A stretch of DNA of 64,000 bases from NCBI RefSeq assembly GCF_019430945.1, contig NZ_JAHYCB010000005.1:496001-560000 (forward strand). The letters are read 5' to 3'. Every line of letters starts with the position of its first letter. Position 1 is the first letter of the stretch. This document shows, piece after piece, positions 26,961 to 35,795 of this stretch. The translations under genes were made by a program, and so were the position numbers. The notes below the pieces were generated by a model, which ran no database searches, was not told the origin of the DNA, and saw only the letters and a program-made list of their open reading frames with translations. The stretch comes from Neorhizobium populisoli (GTDB lineage Bacteria > Pseudomonadota > Alphaproteobacteria > Rhizobiales > Rhizobiaceae).

Positions 26961-27881
26961 ATGTCATTGGGCGGAAAGCTTCTTTCGATCGGCGAATGCA
27001 TGGTGGAACTGTCGCAGGCCGGCGAAGGCCTGCTGCGCAAGGGCTTTGCCGGCGATACGCTCAACACCGCCTGGTATGCCCGCGCCTGCCTGCCCGATGA
27101 TTGGTCGGTCGATTATTTCACCGCCGTCGGTGATGATCCGCTGTCTTCCGAAATGCTGGAGATGATGCAGGGTGCAGGCATCGGCACTGGCCATATCCGC
27201 CGCATCGCAGGCAAGACGCCTGGCCTTTACCTGATCACCCTGAAAAACGGCGAACGCACATTCAGCTACTGGCGCGATACCGCCGCCGCCAAGAAGCTCG
27301 CCGACGACGCCGATCATCTGCGCACCGCGGTGGAGACCGCCGACATCGTTTATTTCTCCGGCATCACGCTTGGCATCCTGGCACCGGAAGCGGTCGAGAC
27401 GCTGCTCTCGGAACTGCGCCGCGCCAAGGCCGCCGGCAAGACGGTTGCCTTCGACCCGAACATCCGCCCGCGGCTGTGGCCCAACAAGGATTACATGCTG
27501 AAGACGATCGAAGACGGCGCTCGTGCCGCCACGCTCGTCCTGCCGAGCTTCGACGACGAAACCACCCATTTCGGCGACAAGACGGTTGCCGAGACCATCG
27601 CTCGTTATCATGCGCTCGGCGTCGAGAACGTCGTCGTCAAGAATGGCGCGGAAGGCGCGACCCTGAGCTTCGGCGGCACGGCGGCTACCCACGCTCCGGC
27701 AGTCAAAACGGCCCAGGTGGTGGATACCACCAGCGCCGGCGACAGCTTCAATGGGGGTTTTCTCTCTCGCCTCGTGCGCGGCGCCCCCCCCGCCGAAGCC
27801 GCGGCCTACGGCGCTTCGGTCGCATCGGTGGTGATCGGCCACCATGGTGCGCTGATCAACCCGGAGCTTTTGCCGCAGTAA
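26961..27881 (+). CDS. kdgK: PfkB-family sugar kinase, probable 2-keto-3-deoxygluconate kinase
   Basis: The 306-residue ribokinase-fold protein starts LLSIGECMVELSQAG. It has the KDG-kinase-like regions AGDTLNTAWYARAC, SYWRDTAAAKKL and FDPNIRPRLW, and the PfkB C-terminal signature with the catalytic aspartate in DTTSAGDSFNGGF. Product: 2-keto-3-deoxy-6-phosphogluconate for the Entner-Doudoroff route. The ribosome binding site GGAGGA directly abuts the ATG at 26961. TTG at 26967, six bases further, has better spacing and may be the true start. It is divergent from the alpha-glucosidase gene. Confidence 0.82.
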   Translation: MSLGGKLLSIGECMVELSQAGEGLLRKGFAGDTLNTAWYARACLPDDWSVDYFTAVGDDPLSSEMLEMMQGAGIGTGHIRRIAGKTPGLYLITLKNGERTFSYWRDTAAAKKLADDADHLRTAVETADIVYFSGITLGILAPEAVETLLSELRRAKAAGKTVAFDPNIRPRLWPNKDYMLKTIEDGARAATLVLPSFDDETTHFGDKTVAETIARYHALGVENVVVKNGAEGATLSFGGTAATHAPAVKTAQVVDTTSAGDSFNGGFLSRLVRGAPPAEAAAYGASVASVVIGHHGALINPELLPQ

Positions 27882-27905
27882 ACAACTGCCACAAGCGCCC
27901 CCGAA

Positions 27906-28334
27906 CTACGCCATATCGGTGTGTATGAAATCCTCGCCCTTGTACGCGATCTTCTGCCCAACGCTTGCAGCACAGGCATAGGTGAAGCAATCACCGAGAT
28001 TGAGCTTTGCCTTGTGCCCAACAAGCTTGCCATAGCGCATGGCGACGTGGCGCGCTGCCAGACCGATTTCGGGTGATATCGAAACCTCTTCGGCTGCCAG
28101 CGCTTCGATAAACTGATCGACTGCCGCTCCCGCCTGAAGCAAAATATCGGCAGTCGGTCGGCTGTCTTTGCGAGTTGCTTCGGCCTTCGCGCGTGCCAGC
28201 GAAAGGCTGGCCTCCATCCTTACCATCGGCGAGACATAGAATTGCCCGCGGACGTCATCGAGGCGGGCCATCCACTGATCGGCATCCTCTTCCGGCTTCA
28301 GGATTGCGACGATCACCGAGGCATCGAGAAACAT
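27906..28334 (-). CDS. vapC: VapC-type PIN-domain toxin
   Basis: The 142-residue protein is a PIN ribonuclease with the acidic active-site residues in MFLDASVIVAILKPEED, the glutamate in VRMEASLSLARAK and the aspartate in KLNLGDCFTYACA. The ATG at 28332-28334 overlaps the antitoxin stop by one base (TGATG); an in-frame TTG at 28337 is less likely. It forms a type-II toxin-antitoxin operon with the upstream gene, and the toxin frame is intact. Confidence 0.9.
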   Translation of the reverse strand: MFLDASVIVAILKPEEDADQWMARLDDVRGQFYVSPMVRMEASLSLARAKAEATRKDSRPTADILLQAGAAVDQFIEALAAEEVSISPEIGLAARHVAMRYGKLVGHKAKLNLGDCFTYACAASVGQKIAYKGEDFIHTDMA

Positions 28335-28579
28335 CAAAGATCATCCCAGAGTTCGTCGGAAAAAGCCTTCTGATCGAAATTCGGACTGGACGGACCAATC
28401 GCGTCAGCCATCGCTCGCGCCTTCGCCAGACGCTCGCGAACTGGCACAGCGCTCCTCGCGCGCTCCAGTTCATGCCGAAGCGCCACGCGTAAAGCCTCAG
28501 TCTTGGTCGGCGCTCGTAACAGCTGCTGGAGCTCTATCGTCATTTCGGCGATTTCTTCGTCGCGTACGAAAAGAGGCAT
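28334..28579 (-). CDS. vapB: VapB-type antitoxin (Rv0623-like)
   Basis: The 81-residue antitoxin starts MPLFVRDEEIAEMTIELQQLL. It has a ribbon-helix-helix-like N-terminal part with TKTEALRVALRHELER and a C-terminal tail ending FSDELWDDL that would wrap the toxin. AGGAGA lies 6 bp before the ATG and falls inside the left arm of an inverted repeat. The frame opens at 28633, but the promoter-operator occupies that stretch, so 28579 is the start. Confidence 0.88.
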   Translation of the reverse strand: MPLFVRDEEIAEMTIELQQLLRAPTKTEALRVALRHELERARSAVPVRERLAKARAMADAIGPSSPNFDQKAFSDELWDDL

Positions 28580-28611
28580 GTGATATCTCCTGTGGCGAGT
28601 TGAGATATCAC
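28580..28611 (-). promoter_or_regulatory. VapB operator: 10-bp perfect inverted repeat
   Basis: GTGATATCTC (28580-28589), a 12-base spacer, GAGATATCAC (28602-28611). The repeat begins right at the vapB start codon and covers its ribosome binding site. TA complexes usually repress their own promoter through such repeats. Confidence 0.75.
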
Positions 28612-28667
28612 GAGCCCGGCCAGTCAACAACATCGCTGGATGAGCTGCGCCCTACTTCATCATCTTC

Positions 28668-28685
28668 CTGTTACAAACTTTTCTC
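28668..28685 (+). promoter_or_regulatory. Weak Pho-box-like sequence before the glycosyltransferase
   Basis: CTGTTAC-AAAC-TTTTCTC resembles two 7-bp Pho half-sites 4 bp apart (CTGTCAT-N4-CTGTCAC). The second half matches poorly. Kept only because related glycolipid glycosyltransferases are induced by phosphate limitation. Confidence 0.25.
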
Positions 28686-28753
28686 ATAGAAGGCTGAAAA
28701 CGCTTCTGAAGGCGCGAGTCGCCAGCGGGCGGTAACGAGGCTCGGTTCGTCGC

Positions 28754-29818
28754 ATGACCAGAATCACCATCGTCACGGATGCCTGGTATCCTCAAGTGAA
28801 CGGTGTCGTCCGCTCGATCGAGAACACCAATCGCGAACTGGCCACCATGGGCGTCGACGTGGTCATGGTGACGCCGCAGGAGTTTCACAGCGTCCCCTGC
28901 CCCACCTATCCAGAAATCCGCCTTTCGGTCACCACCTACGGCCACGTGGCCGCCGCGATCGAGGCTTCGCAGCCGACGGCGGTGCATATCGCCACCGAAG
29001 GCCCGCTCGGGCTTCTCGCCCGCCGCTGGTGCGTCAAGAACAACATCGCCTTTTCGACCAGCTACCATACCCGCTTCCCGGAATATGTCGCGGCCCGCCT
29101 GCCGGTGCCGATCCGCTGGCTGCAGGCCTTCGTCCGCTGGTTCCACAATGCCGGCAACGGCTGCATGGTGGCGACCGGCAGCCTGGAGCGTGAACTGTCC
29201 AAACTCGGCATCAAGAACCTGCTCCGCTGGAGCCGCGGTATCGACCAGACGGTCTTTCATCCGATGGAACTCGACGAGCGCCCGTTTGACCTGCCGCGTC
29301 CGATCTTCATGACAGTCGGCCGCGTCGCAGTGGAAAAGAACCTGCCGGCCTTCCTCGACCTCGATCTGCCCGGCTCCAAGGTCGTCGTCGGCGACGGCCC
29401 CGCCCGTGCCGACCTGCAGAAGCGTTATCCGAATGTACTCTTCACCGGCATGAAGACCGGCGAGGATCTTGCACGCGCCTACGCCCAGGCGGATGTTTTC
29501 GTCTTCCCGTCGAAGACCGACACGTTCGGCAATACGATCCTCGAAGCGCTGGCGAGCGGCGTGCCGGTTGCAGCCTATCCGGTCACCGGACCGGTCGATA
29601 TCATCGAAGAGGGATCGGGCGCCGGTGCGCTCAACGACGACCTGCGCGAAGCCTGCCTTACGGCGCTCGATTGCTCTCGCGACAACGCGCGCAAGCTGGC
29701 CCGCAACTTCACCTGGGAAGCAGCGTCGAAACAGTTCCTGAACAATGTGATGATCGCGCAGGGCCGCAGAACGGCACTGCCGAACCCGGCAAAACGCATC
29801 CGGCCTTCGACGGTCTAA
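28754..29818 (+). CDS. GT4-family glycosyltransferase, possibly glycolipid-forming
   Basis: The 354-residue protein has the GT-B fold. Its N-terminal domain starts RITIVTDAWYPQVNGVVRSIENTNREL. The C-terminal donor domain has TVGRVAVEKNLPAFL, VVVGDGPARADL and the E-x7-E region PSKTDTFGNTILEALASGVPVAAYPVTGPVDII. It resembles mannosyl/glucosyl transferases acting on diacylglycerol, including the Agrobacterium Agt-type enzyme that makes glucosyl and glucuronosyl diacylglycerol under phosphate starvation. The acceptor is inferred, not shown. The ribosome binding site is weak. The gene stands alone. Confidence 0.8.
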   Translation: MTRITIVTDAWYPQVNGVVRSIENTNRELATMGVDVVMVTPQEFHSVPCPTYPEIRLSVTTYGHVAAAIEASQPTAVHIATEGPLGLLARRWCVKNNIAFSTSYHTRFPEYVAARLPVPIRWLQAFVRWFHNAGNGCMVATGSLERELSKLGIKNLLRWSRGIDQTVFHPMELDERPFDLPRPIFMTVGRVAVEKNLPAFLDLDLPGSKVVVGDGPARADLQKRYPNVLFTGMKTGEDLARAYAQADVFVFPSKTDTFGNTILEALASGVPVAAYPVTGPVDIIEEGSGAGALNDDLREACLTALDCSRDNARKLARNFTWEAASKQFLNNVMIAQGRRTALPNPAKRIRPSTV

Positions 29819-29853
29819 GATCTCGGCAACGATGGAAAAATGGTTATTCCGGC

Positions 29854-29940
29854 CTATCCGAGCTTGCTGTCACGCCAGACGAAGAACGCGACGCAGCTGG
29901 CGCCAAGACAGATGGATGCCACGAGACCGGCAATGATCAT
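29854..29940 (-). CDS. 28-residue single-span membrane peptide
   Basis: This frame reads MIIAGLVASICLGASC, then VAFFVWRDSKLG and TAG. It is one hydrophobic helix of about 20 residues with a short charged C terminus, the layout of regulatory membrane microproteins such as CydX-type subunits. A GGGAGGA ribosome binding site lies 7 bp before the ATG, far better than chance in an intergenic region. It sits alone between the glycosyltransferase and the FlxA-like gene. I do not know its partner; conservation would decide whether it is real. Confidence 0.55.
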   Translation of the reverse strand: MIIAGLVASICLGASCVAFFVWRDSKLG

Positions 29941-30147
29941 GAAATTTTCCTCCCGACGCGGCTCCCGACCGCGCTTTAATGCCGCACTCGAACACGTCGA
30001 GTGAACAAAATCAATGCCGCATGCGCGTTTGCACCACGGTTACCGGGAAACGATGAGAGAAATAGCAGGATGGAAGGCACGCGCTATCCTGCAGCGAAAC
30101 TCAGCCGCACGCTTTTGCAAATACGCTCGCGATAAAAAGCCGTCAGT

Positions 30148-30480
30148 TCAGACGTAGAGGTAGCGATCGCCAAATTCGACTTGGTCGGAAAGATTGCCCG
30201 AACCGATCCGGTCGCTTTCGCCGGAAAGCTGGGCAGTGCCGCCGGCAGGTGCTGCCTGGCCACCGGATTTGGCGGCATCCAGCTTCTCCAGCTGCGCTTC
30301 GAGCGCATCGATCTCGCTCTGAAGCGATTGCTTCGCTGCCTCGTCCTTCGATTGAGCGAGCTCGGCCTTCTTGGCAGCGATCTGCGCCTCGACATCCGAT
30401 GCACTCGACGACGAGGATGATGTCGAGGAAACCGATCCGAGAAGCGTGGATGCGGCAGAGGAGGAAACGGCGCTGACCAT
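30148..30480 (-). CDS. FlxA-like coiled-coil protein
   Basis: The 110-residue protein has a Ser/Ala-rich N terminus and then a coiled coil of about 45 residues (DVEAQIAAKKAELAQSKDEAAKQ, LQSEIDALEAQLEKLDAAK). A Gly/Ala-rich stretch and the tail SDQVEFGDRYLYV follow. This is the FlxA-like pattern seen in small proteins of unknown role, sometimes linked to flagellar regulons. GAGAG precedes the ATG. No flagellar genes are nearby. Confidence 0.65.
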   Translation of the reverse strand: MVSAVSSSAASTLLGSVSSTSSSSSSASDVEAQIAAKKAELAQSKDEAAKQSLQSEIDALEAQLEKLDAAKSGGQAAPAGGTAQLSGESDRIGSGNLSDQVEFGDRYLYV

Positions 30481-30550
30481 GATGGACTCTCGTGTTTGAG
30501 CCCGCCGACAAGACCACCAAATGGTTAATGGCGTCTTATCAGATTAGAAT

Positions 30551-30576
30551 TCCGGCAGATAATGACATCTGCCGGA
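30551..30576 (-). terminator. Perfect 10-bp hairpin after der
   Basis: TCCGGCAGAT, six bases, ATCTGCCGGA, seven bases past the der stop on the minus strand. The following ATTCTAATC is only moderately T-rich. Confidence 0.55.
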
Positions 30577-30582
30577 TGAAAC

Positions 30583-32010
30583 TCAGCGCTTTTTCTTGCG
30601 TCCTTCGAACGGGTTCTCACCCGCCTTGAAATGGATGCGGATCGGCACGCCCGGGATCTCGAAATCGGCGCGCAATCCGTTGGTCAAATAGCGCACATAA
30701 CTTTCCGGCAGGGCATCCGGCCGCGTACAGGAGACCATGAAGGCCGGCGGACGCGCCTTGACCTGGGTCATGTATTTGAGCTTCAGCCGGCGGCCGGAAA
30801 CAGCCGGTGGCGGATGCTGGGTCTGGACGCTGTCGAGCCAACGGTTGAGCCGCGCGGTCGAGATACGCTTGTTCCACACCTTGTCGGTGTCGATAATGTT
30901 CTGCATCAGCCGGTCGAGCCCGTAGCCCGTCTGGCCGGAAATCGGCACAGCGCGAATGCCGCGCGCCTGCGGCAGCAACCGTTCGGTCTTTTCGCGCAGA
31001 TCGGCCAGCACCGCCTGCGGATCTTCGACCAAATCCCACTTGTTGAAGGCAAGCACGGCGGCGCGGCCTTCGCGCAGCACCAGGTCGACGAGCTGCAGAT
31101 CCTGCTTCTCGAACGGGATCGTCGCATCGAAAACGATTACCACCGTTTCCGCAAAGCGGATCGAGCGCAGCGAGTCGGCGACGGACAGCTTTTCGAGCTT
31201 TTCCTGGACGCGCGCCTTGCGGCGCATGCCGGCCGTGTCGAACATCTTGATCGTGCGGCCGCGCCAGTCCCATTCGACCGAAATCGAATCGCGCGTGATC
31301 CCGGCTTCCGGACCAGTCAGCAGCCGGTCCTCGCCAAGAAAGCGATTGATCAGCGTCGACTTGCCGGCATTCGGGCGTCCAATAATGGCGACGCGAAGCG
31401 GTTTGGTTTCGTCATATTCCGGCTCGATTTCGTCGGCCTCGTCGCCGATCACCGAGTCGCGAACGTCGATATTCGTTTCGGCCTCGTCCTCGCCGTCTTC
31501 GGGAAAGGCGCGATCCTTGCCGATCGCCTCGACGATCGCGTCACGCAGGTCGATCATGCCTTGACCGTGTTCGGCCGAGATCGGCACCGGTTCGCCAAGA
31601 CCGAGCGTGTAAGCGTCATAGAAACCGCCGTCCGAACCGCGCGCTTCGGACTTGTTAGCGACCAGCACGACCGGCTTGCCGCTGCGGCGCAGAAGCTCGC
31701 CGAATGTCTTGTCGAGCGGCGTCAGGCCCGACTTGGCATCGACCACGAAAAGCGTCAGTTCCGCTTCGTCGATCGCCGCTTCCGTCTGGGCGCGCATACG
31801 GCCTTCGAGCGTGTCCGCCCCGGCCTCTTCCAGGCCTGCCGTGTCGATGATGGTGAAACGCAGATCGACGAGCTTGGCGTCGCCCGGGCGACGGTCGCGG
31901 GTAACCCCCGGTGTGTCGTCGACAAGCGCCAGCTTCTTTCCAACCAGACGGTTGAACAGCGTGGACTTTCCGACATTGGGGCGCCCGACGATGGCGACGG
32001 TGAAGCTCAT
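30583..32010 (-). CDS. der: Ribosome-associated double GTPase Der (EngA)
   Basis: The 475-residue essential GTPase matures the 50S subunit. Two tandem G domains are visible: GRPNVGKST (about 8-16) with DTPGVTRD and later NKSE, and GRPNAGKST (about 210) with [19 protein letters not shown] and NKWD. An acidic linker and a C-terminal KH-like domain ending in a Lys/Arg-rich tail (GRKKKR) complete it. AAGGAAAC precedes the ATG. It follows the YfgM-like gene by 31 bp on the same strand, as often in alphaproteobacteria, and the two are probably cotranscribed. Confidence 0.97.
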   Translation of the reverse strand: MSFTVAIVGRPNVGKSTLFNRLVGKKLALVDDTPGVTRDRRPGDAKLVDLRFTIIDTAGLEEAGADTLEGRMRAQTEAAIDEAELTLFVVDAKSGLTPLDKTFGELLRRSGKPVVLVANKSEARGSDGGFYDAYTLGLGEPVPISAEHGQGMIDLRDAIVEAIGKDRAFPEDGEDEAETNIDVRDSVIGDEADEIEPEYDETKPLRVAIIGRPNAGKSTLINRFLGEDRLLTGPEAGITRDSISVEWDWRGRTIKMFDTAGMRRKARVQEKLEKLSVADSLRSIRFAETVVIVFDATIPFEKQDLQLVDLVLREGRAAVLAFNKWDLVEDPQAVLADLREKTERLLPQARGIRAVPISGQTGYGLDRLMQNIIDTDKVWNKRISTARLNRWLDSVQTQHPPPAVSGRRLKLKYMTQVKARPPAFMVSCTRPDALPESYVRYLTNGLRADFEIPGVPIRIHFKAGENPFEGRKKKR

Positions 32011-32041
32011 CCTGTTTCCTTAAATCCCGTTCGGCCAGGCG

Positions 32042-32713
32042 TCAGGACGCCTTGCCGGTGGCGGCAATGTTATCGAGCATGATCTGCGCGCGGTTGGCGA
32101 CGTTGCGCGGCGCGCCGGCATCGTTGGCGATCTGCTGGAACCAGTCCTTCGCCTTCTTCATGTCGCCGGACTTGTAGGCCGAGAGACCGAGCGCCTCACG
32201 CGCTGAGTTGGCAAGCGGATTGGCCGGCACGGCCATGACTTCCACCTCGGCGGAAACCTGCTCGTAGGTTGCGGTATCGATCATCAGCCAGGCGGCGCGC
32301 ATCTTGGCGAGGTCACGCATCGCCTGCGGCGCGCCGTTATCCTTGCCGATGGCGGAGAAGGCGGCGATCGCGCCGGCCGCATCGCCCTTGGCCTGCTGGA
32401 TGGAAGCGGCACGCATCTTGGCCAGCACTGGATAGGCGCCCGTGCCGTCCTTTTCCAGCGCAGCGAAAGCGGCAAGCGCCTCGTCGTTCTTGTTCTGCTC
32501 GGCAAGCTGCAGAGCAGCCAGGAACTTGTCGCCCGAAGCGGACGAATTGTTCTTGGCCCACCAATTGTAGGTTTCACGGCCAATCGCCCCGCCGACAATC
32601 AGCACCACGAGCCCGATCACCAGCGGCCGGAAGCGCTTCCAGGCGTATTTCACCTGGTCGGAACGCAGTTCCTCGTTTACCTCGCGGATAAAGCTGTCGT
32701 CACTATTCGCCAT
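32042..32713 (-). CDS. YfgM-like membrane-anchored TPR protein
   Basis: The 223-residue protein has a cytoplasmic N terminus (MANSDDSFIREVNEELRSDQ), one transmembrane helix at about 33-50 (RPLVIGLVVLIVGGAIG) and a periplasmic tetratricopeptide-like region of Ala-rich helices. This is the TPR_21/YfgM architecture, which in E. coli associates with the SecYEG translocon and periplasmic chaperones. The ATG at 32713 is preferred over an in-frame TTG three bases upstream. It is immediately upstream of der. Confidence 0.85.
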   Translation of the reverse strand: MANSDDSFIREVNEELRSDQVKYAWKRFRPLVIGLVVLIVGGAIGRETYNWWAKNNSSASGDKFLAALQLAEQNKNDEALAAFAALEKDGTGAYPVLAKMRAASIQQAKGDAAGAIAAFSAIGKDNGAPQAMRDLAKMRAAWLMIDTATYEQVSAEVEVMAVPANPLANSAREALGLSAYKSGDMKKAKDWFQQIANDAGAPRNVANRAQIMLDNIAATGKAS

Positions 32714-32933
32714 CAAAGTCTCCGGCCCGAGCGGCCAATCTATATAAGAATGCGCCTAATAGCCTATTTTCCCTGAGATGTAAGGCCCCTCACGCGAATC
32801 TGCGGCGGACAATCCCGATAAGTTCGTTAACACACGGCCGCTAACATTCACGCTTTCGTGCGGCTTACCCAAGCTTCGCCTTATTCGCCGCTGACAACAC
32901 CGGCTTGTTCTCCATGTGATTCAGGTTCCTCAT

Positions 32934-33929
32934 ATGCATCCGCTTGCCCGCCCGCTATCGCTGTCCCTCGCCCTCTGTCTCGCGTCAGGCTCGACAGTGC
33001 AGGCAGCCGACAAGCCGAAACAGCTGGTGATGATTTCCTTCGACGGTGCCGGCCCAAACCAGCTCTGGCAGCGCAGCCGCGACCTCGCAAAGCGGGTAAA
33101 CGCGCATTTTACCTACTTCCTATCCTGCACGCTGGTCATCCAGCGCACCAATGCGAAATCCTATCAGGGGCCGGGGCAGAAGCCCGGCAAGTCGAATATC
33201 GGCTTTGCCCAGAGTGCTGCCGAGGTTCAGGGACGGCTGGGGCATATCTGGCAGGCGCATCTGGAGGGGCACGACATTTCCAGCCACACCTGCGGCCATT
33301 TCGACGGCAAGGACTGGACGGCGGCCGACTGGAGCGCCGAATTCAAGACCTTTCACAGCGTGCTGACCGATGCATGGAAGGCCAATGGCGTCGGCGAACA
33401 GGAGCCCGCCGGCTGGAAGGATTTCGTCGCAAACGGCATCAACGGTTTTCGCGCACCATATTTCTCGACCAGCCCCGGCCTGGTAGAGGCGGAAAAGCAG
33501 GCCGGCGTTCGTTATGACGCGAGCCTCGTCACCAAAGGCCCGATGATGCCGGAGAAAAAGGACGGGCTGATCCGCTTCGGCCTGCCCCTGATCCCCGAAG
33601 GCCCCTCCAACCGGCCGATCATCGCCATGGACTACAACCTTTTCATCCGCCATTCCGCCGGCCTAGACAACCCGAGCCAGTCGGCCGAATTCGAATCCCG
33701 CGCCTACACCGCCTTCCGCGCCGCGTTCGACAAGCAATACGCCGGCGACCGCATCCCCCTGCAGATCGGCCTGCATTTCGTCGAAATGAACACTGGCGCC
33801 TATTGGCGCGCGATGGAGCGGCTGGTGACGGAAGTCTGCGGCATGCAGGATGTCGCCTGCGTCAGTTACAATGAGGCGATCAGCATGCTGAAGGAGCGGG
33901 AGAAACGACAGGAAGCGTCAGGGCTGTAA
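32934..33929 (+). CDS. Secreted polysaccharide deacetylase-like protein
   Basis: The 331-residue precursor has a signal peptide (about 1-24). A divergent NodB-type fold follows, with VMISFDGAGPNQLWQRS (catalytic Asp region), the SSHTCGHFDGKDW motif in place of the usual H-x3-H metal motif, and GFRAPYFSTSPG. It probably deacetylates an N-acetylated cell-surface or exported glycan. Start ATG 32934 (MHPLARPL); the frame opens with a GTG 18 bases earlier. It stands alone, divergent from the YfgM/der operon. Confidence 0.8.
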   Translation: MHPLARPLSLSLALCLASGSTVQAADKPKQLVMISFDGAGPNQLWQRSRDLAKRVNAHFTYFLSCTLVIQRTNAKSYQGPGQKPGKSNIGFAQSAAEVQGRLGHIWQAHLEGHDISSHTCGHFDGKDWTAADWSAEFKTFHSVLTDAWKANGVGEQEPAGWKDFVANGINGFRAPYFSTSPGLVEAEKQAGVRYDASLVTKGPMMPEKKDGLIRFGLPLIPEGPSNRPIIAMDYNLFIRHSAGLDNPSQSAEFESRAYTAFRAAFDKQYAGDRIPLQIGLHFVEMNTGAYWRAMERLVTEVCGMQDVACVSYNEAISMLKEREKRQEASGL

Positions 33930-34238
33930 GGCTCTCGCCTTCCTAATGGGGACGTTCAAGGTACCGGTCGAAGATTTTCGTTCGATACTTCAATACCTTG
34001 TCTCCCACGCGACGCCCTGTTTATCCCCGCCCCCACAGAACAGAGAATAATCCTCCCGTCATCGAATGGGAAACCGGGTTCGCGAACCGGCATCCTCCCG
34101 GATTGTCGAACTTCGGTTTTCGATGATGGCCGTGAATGTGGTGAGCGAGAACTGACAACTCTCGGAAGACCGCAGGAACCGGTCGAGGCAGGCGGACAGC
34201 CTGAACACCCAACACCCGAAATACCCCGCCTGCCTCAC
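33930..34238. other. Intergenic region between the deacetylase and bacA, no gene supported
   Basis: The open frames here on the minus strand (around 34021-34268) are Arg/Cys-rich and have no ribosome binding sites, so I read them as chance frames. The only structured element lies at the right edge, the bacA terminator. Confidence 0.45.
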
Positions 34239-34278
34239 TCCCAAAACAAAACCGCGCCGGACTGACATCCCGGCGCGG
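34239..34278 (-). terminator. Rho-independent terminator of bacA
   Basis: Read on the minus strand, CCGCGCCGG and CCGGCGCGG form a 9-bp stem followed by TTTTGTTTTGG. It lies 24 bases after the bacA stop. Confidence 0.88.
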
Positions 34279-34301
34279 CCAGACGTGTTTGTCGAAAGAG
34301 A

Positions 34302-35639
34302 TTAAGGCTTGTTGGCAGACATCTCTCCGTCGGTTTCCTCACGCTCGAGGTAACGCTGATCAATCGACGGCAGGGGCTGGTCGTTGAGCGTCGCCTCGAA
34401 TGCCTGGAGGCGCTTGTAGATGGACATCAATTCAACGATCGTAGGCCACGCATTGATCAGGTACTGAAAGGATCCACGAACCTGGTCGAAAACATTTCCG
34501 ACCTGCTGATAAAGGCCCAAGGTAACCTTGCCCGCAGCAAGCGAGGGGATCAGCACGATCAGGCTGTAGAGGTTATCGGCCTGTAGGTAAAAGATCCGGG
34601 CAATATTGAAATAGAGGTAGTGGAAATAAAGCCGGAAGTAACTTTTCCTCACGTTGTCAAAAAGCTCCGCCACCGTCGCTGGCTCGGCCCGATCAGCATG
34701 ATCTTCGCCATAGACAAGCTCTTTGCGAAGAGCAGCCTCAACACGCTGATTGCGAAATTCGAGACCCGGCAGTTTGATTCCGACCAGCGCCAGGAAAGCG
34801 GTGCCGAATAAAGCCCAGAGCACAGCCGCCCAAACCAGCGCATGCGGAACTTCGCCGATGATGGGCAGCGTGTTGATTTTATCGGAAAAGGTAAACAGCA
34901 CCGGCATGAAGGCAATCAGCGTCATGAGGGCTCGCACGAAACCAACCCCGAGGCTTTCCATGGTCGAGGAAAATCGCATCGTGTCTTCCTGCACGCGCTG
35001 CGAAGCGCCTTCGATATGGCGGAGCTTCGACCAATTCGCCATGTAGAAGTTGTTCATCGCCGTGCGCCAGCGGAAAATGTAGTGGCTGACAAAGAACAGG
35101 TTGAGCACACCGACCGTGACGGCCAGAAAAAGAATCCCAGTCACACCGAGAAGGCCCAGGTAAAGTTGTTCGGCCGTCACCGGATCCGCGGGGGGGGTGG
35201 CCTGCGGCATGGCCTGCTGCATGGCTTTCTGCACGAGGTCGAAATAAGGCCCGTACCAGGCGTTCAGAGCGACATTCACCTGAACCGAAAAATAGGTCGC
35301 AAAGATAATGAGGGCAGTACCCAGGATCGACCAGTTTTGCCAGGGATGCGGTGAAAACTTGAACCAGAAGCCCGCAAAAAGACCAACTGCAACCGCGTAG
35401 TAAATGTAGAACCAGATGAACGGTGCGGACCAGAACAGCGAAACGCCAATCGGCGCCTCCTCACCAGGCGGCAGGGGCGATAGACCGATCACAGTCCCTA
35501 GAGCGTTGCCACCCGCATACCACGAGGCGACGACCAGAATGCTCCAAACGAATGCTGAGATGAAGAACAGTTTCGGTCGAGGGAAGAAGGAATGGAACAC
35601 GGAGCTTGAGCTTTCCTGAGTTCGAGTGTGCTTGCGCAT
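34302..35639 (-). CDS. bacA: BacA/SbmA-family peptide transporter
   Basis: The 445-residue inner-membrane protein is a homologue of BacA/SbmA, a proton-driven importer of proline-rich and NCR-type peptides. In Sinorhizobium it is needed for bacteroid survival and for very-long-chain fatty acid modification of lipid A. Landmarks are [74 protein letters not shown] and [37 protein letters not shown]. Compared with the S. meliloti protein I recall, the N terminus before the FFP motif is about 15 residues longer and Ser-rich. The gene stands alone with its own terminator. Confidence 0.93.
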   Translation of the reverse strand: MRKHTRTQESSSSVFHSFFPRPKLFFISAFVWSILVVASWYAGGNALGTVIGLSPLPPGEEAPIGVSLFWSAPFIWFYIYYAVAVGLFAGFWFKFSPHPWQNWSILGTALIIFATYFSVQVNVALNAWYGPYFDLVQKAMQQAMPQATPPADPVTAEQLYLGLLGVTGILFLAVTVGVLNLFFVSHYIFRWRTAMNNFYMANWSKLRHIEGASQRVQEDTMRFSSTMESLGVGFVRALMTLIAFMPVLFTFSDKINTLPIIGEVPHALVWAAVLWALFGTAFLALVGIKLPGLEFRNQRVEAALRKELVYGEDHADRAEPATVAELFDNVRKSYFRLYFHYLYFNIARIFYLQADNLYSLIVLIPSLAAGKVTLGLYQQVGNVFDQVRGSFQYLINAWPTIVELMSIYKRLQAFEATLNDQPLPSIDQRYLEREETDGEMSANKP

Positions 35640-35698
35640 GCGATTGGGAGTCGCGCACGACTATTGAACCGGAAACTAAGGCAGTTCCAAGGGAGCAG

Positions 35699-35715
35699 CA
35701 ATGGCCGCACGCCAT
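35699..35715. promoter_or_regulatory. Small inverted repeat upstream of bacA
   Basis: AATGGC-CGCAC-GCCATT lies 60 bp upstream of the bacA start, between bacA and the MFS gene. It is a 6-bp repeat only and could be an operator or chance. Confidence 0.25.
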
Positions 35716-35795
35716 TGTTACGCATTTGTAAGCACGGGATTTTGCGATCGCGGGCCAGTTTCATGGCGCGGTTTGACGAAGCGCAAACTTCGGGA

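Noticed and set aside
34021-34268. Overlapping minus-strand ORFs between the deacetylase and bacA
   Set aside because: They lie directly downstream of the bacA terminator, lack ribosome binding sites and have unlikely composition.
34699-34760. Idea that bacA is horizontally acquired because its codon use looks slightly less GC-biased than its neighbours
   Set aside because: The impression is slight and by eye, and BacA is a conserved chromosomal gene in this family; no flanking repeats or mobility genes support transfer.
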